DNA from: Seiridium cupressi
Lineage: Eukaryota > Ascomycota > Sordariomycetes > Amphisphaeriales > Sporocadaceae
DNA length: 64,000 bases
Reading direction: 5' to 3'
NCBI GenBank assembly: GCA_036674765.1
Contig: JARVKI010000022.1
Location: 248,001-312,000 of the forward strand
Under the pieces are notes generated by a model. It had not been told where the DNA came from and searched no databases. It saw only the letters and a program-made list of their open reading frames with translations. This document shows positions 57,335 to 64,000 of the stretch, in pieces; positions within the stretch are counted from its first letter, which is position 1, and the number at the start of each line of letters is the position of its first letter. A program made the position numbers and the translations under genes.

Positions 57335-58057
57335 CTTGCAAACATGACAAACTCACGGATTCATCATGAGAATCAAAAGTGATCTCATTGGCAGCCCGTT
57401 TTATTTGAATCCCATGTGGAGCCGCCATTCGGCGGCTTTTGCCCCGCGGGCCCTCCAGGACGCTGCGGTAGCGGCCCATGGCGGTGGTTCTCGGGGTGCG
57501 GGTTGGCGCTCGCGGGCGAGTCAGGGGTAGAAGGGGCACTCTCGGCGACTTGGGCCCGTTTTAGACCAAAGTGGCAGCCGATGAATGACGACGCTTATAC
57601 CGCCAGCCGCATCGGCCATCTGTCGGCTTGCATCCCATTTTGCGTTTGCTGGCCATGGCTATGTGACGCTCGGCGCCTCCATGGAATTCAATCGTGTGGA
57701 ATGTTTATTTTTCTCCTCCTCTCTCGTTCTCTCTACACTAGTGGCTAAACAACTCCACGCCAGATATTGGACTGAATTCTTCGCTTTCGGGGAGCTATGC
57801 AGGCTCGTCGTTGACCACCCCAGTGCGTCGTTCTCGATTAATCAGCAATGTAGGTCTTTCGTGTCACCAGATCTCAACAAATAAGACATGTGAAACGATA
57901 CAGTGATAGCGAGAACCAGGGCCAGACAACAATTGTTTATTATGTCATCTATGGAATTGCAGCAACGTTGATTAATGTAGCCAAGCGACCAATAGTGCAA
58001 AGAACCAGTCTTCCTCATGTGCGAATCTTGTTCTTGGAGATCTCCCAGTCGAAGCCT
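57335..58057. other. Intergenic, cytochrome b2-like promoter
   Basis: Promoter side of the dehydrogenase and 3' flank of the next minus-strand gene. No other gene is seen. Confidence 0.5.
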
Positions 58058-59869
58058 CTAAAGACCGAGCATCTTCCTCCATCGCTGTTTTTCATCCTCC
58101 AAAGCTGCACGGTCACCGTGTGCGTTTCCGGGCAAAGCTCTCAGCAGACTCCGGGAAGCTTCTGAACGTACTCGGGTGACTGGTACTGCAACAGCTTGGC
58201 TGTTGGTGCTCATGTTACTACTGGCCTTTCTATGTTTGTTGACCTTTTCCCGGGCGCCATTGATCCGTCGCATTGGCGGCAGTTTGGACTGGATCGGATG
58301 TGATGAGGATGAAGCAGCTGGTGTCGCAGGTGTTGTCATGCCGGTTGATCTCCTGAAGTAATAAGGGAGGGCCGGCGGAGGAATTGGAGTGGTACTCTTG
58401 CCAGCCCACTCCGACGACGAGAAACCTCGCGATCTCCGCTTCGGAGTAGTAGCAGCCGGCGCCACAGCTTTGGAAGGGTCCTCTGCCGCTTTCGATTCTG
58501 GTTCTGGCTTCGGAAAACAGTCATATTGCAGCTGGTTTGGATCCCCCAAAAAGACGGTCTTCATCTTGGGAGGAGTAGGACCTGATATCCGTGTAGGATT
58601 GTCGCGGACATGCGACCCTGGACCCCATTCTTTAGGCAAACGTGCGGATCTGCTTGTGCTTTTCAGTCGTTTGGCTTTCAATGTCTGCTCGGTTGGGGAA
58701 TCCTCTGCTCGCACATCGGAGTCTAGAGTTTCTGCAGGAGTGGATTGTCCGGCTTTCGTAGGCTGCGTTTTGCTGACTTTCTCCTTCCCCAGAGATTGGT
58801 GCAGCCCAGCTTGAGATCTAGCTTTGCTATGTGGCCTACCTCTTGATAGGTTGCTCACATCGCTTTCACTTCCCTCTTTCTTCGTCGAAGCAGAAGACGA
58901 AGATTCACCTGGTTGCAGAAAAGGTCTAGTGCATGACCTCCCACTCCTAGGCGATGAGTCGGTTAGGCTTTTGCTTGGCGAGTCGATGTCATACACGGGT
59001 TCGCTGTCGTCAAGACGAGGTAGACGAACCTGATCAGGTCGCTGGCGTTTCTCAGATGAGCCCGCCTCTTTCTTTTCTTGAGCATGCGGATGTTGGGAGG
59101 AGATGTGCTGCCGAGTGCGTCTGGGCCGCAGTTCGATCTGTGCATTACTGCTTGCTGACTTATCGTGGCCAATGTCTGATACTGCGTCAAGGCCAGCCAG
59201 CTTTGTCTTTTTGCATGGTTTCCCATGTTCTCCTTCGCCTGCACTTCTTCTATGGGCATCATTATTGCCACTTTGAGATGCGGGCGCACTGCCCCATTCG
59301 CTGAGTTCCGTGTCAGAGCCACGATCAGGTTCCTCGATTTCGGCGTATGGCCCAAGGTGTGCCTTGAAGACCTCCAAAAGTCTACGAAGACGGTCTTCAT
59401 CCTTGACAGTGTAGGGTGTGCGGTCCACAGCAAGCTGAGATGTCGCCTGCTGATGTTTGTGAGTTAAAAGCTGCACGTGTCGCTTCTCTTGCCTCTTAAG
59501 CAGCCTCTGTCCCTTGAGCAATTCTTCACGAGCTGCCCATAGGTTTTTGTGCACACCTTTCCTATCAGCCTCATGTATCAGCTCCCGATCGAGCTTGTCG
59601 CGTTTTCGAATGAGTTTTTGAGTCTTTTTAAAGAGCTTGTCGTTTGATAACAGCAGCTTCCCAGTCGGAGGGAAGTCTGCGAGATGGTGTGCCGGGACTT
59701 TGTCTTCTGATCCGACGCTTCTGTCAAGAGGCTCTTCTGCCCAGTCAGGCCAGGCTGCAAGCTTTGCACCGTGAAGGTCAACATCCTAAGAAGCCTCCAG
59801 GGACGGACCAAGCTTGGCCATGTTGCGAGCCGCAGGGGTGGCTGTCTTCTTGGAGGCTCTTTTAGCCAT
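58058..59869 (-). CDS. Unrecognised Ser-rich nuclear-type protein, interrupted by one in-frame stop
   Basis: The reading frame is open from 59785 to 58058 (575 codons plus stop) but has no ATG near its start. The preceding in-frame stretch, 59869-59789, is 27 codons starting MAKRASKKTATPAARNMAKL, separated from the long frame by a single TAG at 59786-59788. Read through, the product would be about 603 residues. About 80-150 is charged and likely coiled (LFKKTQKLIRKRDKLDREL). The rest is Ser/Pro/basic-rich and disordered, with a patterned C-terminal region (KMKTVFLGDPNQL, LPYYFRRSTGM). I do not recognise the family. No intron around the TAG has both a donor at a plausible distance and a branch site. 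It may be a nonsense mutation, a sequence error or a missed exon. Confidence 0.65.
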
Positions 59870-60954
59870 CTTTGGCCGAGAGAAGTGTGACACTTGCATG
59901 CAAACGCTTCGCCCTGCCACGACTGAATAATATAGAGCCTGTAGAGATGCTTTGGCTTGGGGCATGAAATAATGAGGACAGCGACTGGCTACCTTACCCA
60001 GGCGGGTAATTATTGATTCGAATCGGGGCGACGGGTAGGAGCGTTCAAGGTAGGCAAAGCTCAAAACTCAGTATCGGCATTTCTGCATTGGTGTATCTAT
60101 GTAAAGTTTTTCAAGTTTTTTTCCCCTCCAAGTTTGTCCCCTTCTCTCTGTTTTCACTGTGACGAAAAGCTTATGTGAGCCACAGCATAGCAATGGACAA
60201 TCAAATAGAGATTGCAGTTGTCTGCATGGGTAGACTTGCAAGAGCTTATCTATTCTATTGTTGGCGTAATTTATGTGTGATGCGTTGCCAAGTACTAAAT
60301 GCTAAGCTAGCGCTCCCGGCCACGGGTACTGACCCACTTCGGCAAGAACAACCACCGAAATGTGAGCTTTACCCCGGATTCTTCGACGCCTGCAGACACG
60401 TACAGTAGTCTGAGCTGGGATACATTAATCAACGTACATTTATGGAAGAAAATCCAGCTGGCTTGGATTGGACAACGTCAAAGGAAAGAGATACCTCGAT
60501 AGCATTTAAAATACTACGTAGATGTACTTGAATAAAGAAGTTAAGTTTCTGGGACCACTGCCGCCATTCCTTCGAGGTTGCCATGGTATGTAAAAAAGCA
60601 TGCGCTATTCTCTACAGGATGCTACAGGGTCCAAATCAGTGGTCCTCGCTTTCAATAGACTCCTGACCTTCCAGGCACTCCAGATCAATTTGCATCGCTT
60701 ATTTGGATTGGGAGCTTGCTATGGTAGCTCTGGGCAAGGACATGGGCAGAGTGAGGGACAGCTCTTCTCCACATTCGAACCTCGGCTGACGGGGGCCATT
60801 AGAAAAGCGGCTGTCATCCGCGGATCTCACTCTGGAGAAATGCATTGTCAATATAAACGTTCAGTTGCAATACCAGCACCCAAATAGTCTTTGAACATCA
60901 TTTCAACAGTCTTTATCCCTCAGCCATTCCTATACCGATTGACTGATACTCACA
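59870..60954. promoter_or_regulatory. Divergent intergenic region before MaoC gene
   Basis: 1.1 kb between a minus-strand start and a plus-strand start. No other gene is seen. The last 60 nt before 60955 are pyrimidine-rich, as in fungal leaders. Confidence 0.4.
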
Positions 60955-61991
60955 ATGAGCGGACCCGGTGTCGGTTTCGAGTACCCTGCCAAGGAGGTGA
61001 CCTGGCTGAAGCGTGATGCCCTGCTCTTCGCCGCCAGCATTGGCTGCACTCACGAGGAGCTGCACTTCCTCTACGTAAGCCCAGTTGGTTTGCCGCCAGC
61101 AGCACTACGACCGCTAATACCTGCGCAGGAGCTAGACCCGGACTTTGCTGTCTTCCCTACTTACCCGATAATCCTGCGTGAGTAGCACGACCTGGGCGTG
61201 CAATGAGCCATCAATTTGACCGTGGAATAGCATTCAAGACCGATACACAGGAGGTCATTGATTTCTATGCCGCACAGAAGGCGGTCAAGATCCCTGGGGT
61301 CCCTGATTTCGACTCGCAAAGAGTGGTCGATGGCCAGCGACTAGTCCAGTTCCTCAAGCCCCTGCCCACTTCATCAGTTGGCAAGAAGTTTGAGATCCGG
61401 ACCAAAGTCGTTGGTGTCTACGACAAAGGCCGCCCAGGCTCCGTCGTGGAGACGCAGACGGACTTGGTGGATGCTGGGACTGGCGACGTATACTCGCGGG
61501 CCATCGGCAGCGCTTTCTTCGTTGCGCAAGGCAACTGGGGAGGCCCAAAGGGTCCTGCTACGGAGAACTTCCCCCCGCCAAAGGGCAAGCAGCCCGATGT
61601 GACCTTTGAGGACCAAACCACGCAACAAACTGCTCTCCTATACCGACTGAATGGCGATTACAACCCACTGCACGCTCATCCCGAGCCTGGGAAGAAAATG
61701 GGCTTCGGAGGAGCCATCATCCACGGCCTCTACTCATTCAACTCAACTGCACACGGCCTGCTGAAGAGCCTGGGCGCAAGCGACCCAAAGAACATCAAAG
61801 AGTACCAGGCTCGTTTTGCAAGCCCTGTGAAGCCTGGCGATAAGCTGGTGACACAAGTTTGGAAGACGGGCGAGATCAAGGACGGCTGGGAGGAGATCAG
61901 GTTCGTGACTAGCGTCGAAGGCGGCAAAGTGTGCTTAAGCAATGGTCGGGCTCTGATGAAGGTAGTTGGTGCAGCCAAGACCAAGTTATAA
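60955..61991 (+). CDS. MaoC/hydratase-2 family enzyme (peroxisomal-type 2-enoyl-CoA hydratase)
   Basis: CDS join(60955..61074,61129..61177,61231..61991), 309 aa. Double hot-dog enzyme related to the hydratase-2 part of peroxisomal multifunctional protein, hydrating 2-enoyl-CoA in beta-oxidation. The N-terminal half lacks the active site but has the fold (residues about 1-150). The C-terminal half carries the hydratase-2 signature YRLNGDYNPLH, with D199 and H204, followed by GFGGAIIHGL. Exons 1 and 2 are short; introns are 54 and 53 nt (GTAAGC/CGCAG and GTGAGT/AATAG), and the second join creates PIILPFKT, typical of the family. The C-terminus is Thr-Lys-Leu, which is near but not a standard PTS1. 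It is followed by the tubulin cofactor gene after 264 nt. Confidence 0.88.
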
Positions 61992-62255
61992 ATATCATTG
62001 TCATGACAGTAATCAAGAGTGATTTCTGCAGCGAGGCCCAGAGCCAGGATTCTTTTTCGGTGCCCATTCGAGATGCCGTTGTCGTGTTTTGTGTTGCGAG
62101 TATCCAATGGTTGCATCCCGAATCTAGGTGCCTGAATGTCAATTGAGGATCCACAAAACTCTTCCAACTGCGGATGCACAGCGACACAAGCGTAAACTCG
62201 TGTGCAACCCCCTCTGCTTTCCAGGAATGATCAGAGTGCACTGAGTTATTCCGAG

Positions 62256-64000
62256 ATGCCTCTGGAAGTAAAAATCGGCGATCGACTATCCTACGACGGC
62301 GCAATCTGCGCCGTCCGTTACCTTGGCCATGTTGCTGATACCTCGGGTTCCTGGATTGGCGTAGAATGGGACGACGCAACCCGCGGCAAACATGATGGGT
62401 CTCATAAGGGCACACGCTACTTCTCATGCAAGTTACTATTGTGCCTGCTCTGGTATCCAATTAACTGAGATCTTCCAGGTAGATCTACGTCGCCGACGGC
62501 GGCCTCTTTCGTGCGGCCAACCCGGTCTAGGGAGCCGCCCAGGAGCTTCATCGCAGCGCTCCAGGACAAGTATACAGGCGAAGTTTCAGCAGCAAGCGCC
62601 CAAATCAAGTTCTCAGGCAAGGTTGCGGAGGAGGTCGGCTTCCAAAAGATTCAGCGAAAGCAGGCGAACCTCGCCGAACTGAAGTTCGTCCTTCTAGACG
62701 GTACCCGCATTGCATGTCCTTACGCCGAGGGAGATCAGCGGATCGGTGAGACATGCCCCAAGGCGTTTGAGCTCGACCTCAGTCGCAATTTATTCACAAG
62801 CCTTGAGACCGTTGTCCGTATTTGCTCCGAGTTGCCTGGTGTTAGAAATTTACGTCTCAAGTGAGTGCCTAGCAACTGCTTCGAACCAACTCGACGACTG
62901 ACGTGCGAAAGCGGCAATCGATTTCAAGGTGTGTTCCAAGATGAAGGCCTCGAGGACTCTCATCAGGTGTTCCAGAATGTCAAGGAACTAGCTCTCGAGG
63001 AAACGCTCATGAGTTGGGAAGAACTATGCCATGTCTCTTCAAAGTTCCAATCTTTGACCACGCTATCTGCCGACTCAAACCAGCTCGGTTCACTACCACA
63101 AGTACCTTCCAGCACCTTGTCATCGACATTGCTTTCGTTGAATCTCGAATTCAACGACTTCACTTCACTTTCCGACATAGCAAGCCTAGCTGAGCTGAAA
63201 GCGCTTCGCAACCTGCATTTGAAAGGAAACCAGATCGCTACCATTACCAACGACACTTCAAAAGAGCCGCCAGTCTTCTCCCCCAGCCTTCAATATCTCG
63301 ACATATCCTACAACAAAGTGTCTACGTGGTCCTTCATCGACGATCTTCCTGTCTCACTTCCAGGCCTCACTCATCTGCGATTTACTCACAACCCCATCTA
63401 CGACAACCCAGATCCAGAGCACTCTGCGCAGTCGAAGACAAGCACGGAGGAGGCCTACATGATTACAGTTGGTCGTTTGGCCAACCTGAAAGTTCTCAAC
63501 TTTGGCACTATCTCAGCAAATGATCGGCAAGATGCAGAAATGTTTTACTTGGCACGTATCGGGAAACATCTTGCTGCGGTGCCTCAGGACGAAGAAGCTC
63601 ACATGGTCAGGGGTCACAAGCGCTTTTCTGAGCTCGTTGAGCTCTACGGCCCCCCTGTCATCAACAGACAAAAGGAGATCAATCCTGCATTCCTAGAGGC
63701 AAGACTTGTCGCGGTCCAATTTGTCTTCCTCCCCAAAGATGGTGGTAAGATTACTGAGAGAATCAGCAACATTCCGAAAAGCTTTGACATTTACAGAACC
63801 AAGGGAATTGCTGCCAAACTGTTTGGAATAGAGCCGCTCAGCTTGCGACTCATCTGGGAGACCGGAGAATGGGATCCGGTCGCCGGGTTCGATGACGAGG
63901 TAGAGGATAGCAGTGACGAAGAGGATGCAGGTGAACTGGGACATGTAGAAGTGGTCCCCCAGTCTGACTCTGGGAGGAAGGCTGGTCGGTGGGTCAAACG
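62256..64000 (+). CDS. Tubulin-specific chaperone E (TBCE), partial at right edge
   Basis: CDS join(62256..62427,62479..62860,62912..>64000). Cofactor E acts in alpha-tubulin folding and tubulin dimer assembly. The N-terminal CAP-Gly domain (about 1-75) has VRYLGHVADTSGSWIGVEWD and the GKHDG motif. Leucine-rich repeats follow (for example RNLRLNGNRFQ, LRNLHLKGNQI and LQYLDISYNKVS). The C-terminal part has a ubiquitin-like region (about VQFVFLPKDGG onward) and an acidic stretch near the window end. Intron 1 is 51 nt with a GCAAGT donor (a GC-AG intron) and a TTCCAG acceptor. Intron 2 is 51 nt (GTGAGT donor, GAAAG acceptor, CTGAC branch). The last codons lie beyond 64000. Confidence 0.9.

Overview
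This window is nuclear DNA from a filamentous ascomycete (Pezizomycotina, most likely a sordariomycete; the order is my inference). The evidence is short GT-AG introns of about 50-80 nt with CTAAC/CTGAC-like branch sites, intron-bearing 5' leaders, GC-biased coding exons, and families such as SUN/GH132 wall proteins, GH114, DUF3605 and DUF3712. I found no prokaryotic, viral or CRISPR features and no convincing tRNA or rRNA.

Layout. 1-8006: an 8 kb gene-free stretch with an AT-rich island. 8007-22708: a gene-dense block with SUN-family secreted wall protein (+), FMP42-type MFS transporter (-), secreted GH114 galactosaminidase (-), HOS2-type histone deacetylase (-) divergent from an ING/PHD chromatin protein (+), and UDP-glucose pyrophosphorylase (-). 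25257-35500: GIG1/DUF3605 protein (+), tandem-FolB protein (-), GNAT acetyltransferase (-), MYND-SET protein (+), repeat-rich coiled-coil protein (-) and REX1-type 3'-5' exonuclease (+). 38329-44803: PEX5 (+), a two-RRM protein with a mitochondrial presequence (-) and a bHLH transcription factor (-). 44804-52651: a 7.8 kb gene desert with a G-run, an assembly gap and short tandem repeats. 52652-64000: DUF3712 membrane protein (-), cytochrome b2-like FMN dehydrogenase ending in AKL (-), an unrecognised nuclear-type protein broken by one in-frame stop (-), a MaoC/hydratase-2 enzyme (+) and tubulin cofactor E (+), which runs off the right edge.

Themes. Wall and polysaccharide metabolism: SUN protein, GH114, UDP-glucose synthesis and a GlcNAc-response family member. 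Chromatin: HOS2, an ING reader and a SET-MYND protein. Peroxisome: the PTS1 receptor PEX5, an FMN dehydrogenase with a canonical PTS1 and no presequence, and a hydratase-2 with a weak PTS1-like end. These are ordinary eukaryotic neighbourhoods, not operons; co-location is suggestive only.

Exon structures were assembled by hand from splice signals, reading-frame continuity and family conservation. I saw no clearly new multi-gene system. The best leads are the AKL-tagged cytochrome b2, the tandem FolB protein, the 29/35-residue coiled-coil repeats, the interrupted gene at 58058-59869, the alternative N-terminus of UGP1 and the divergent HDAC/ING pair.
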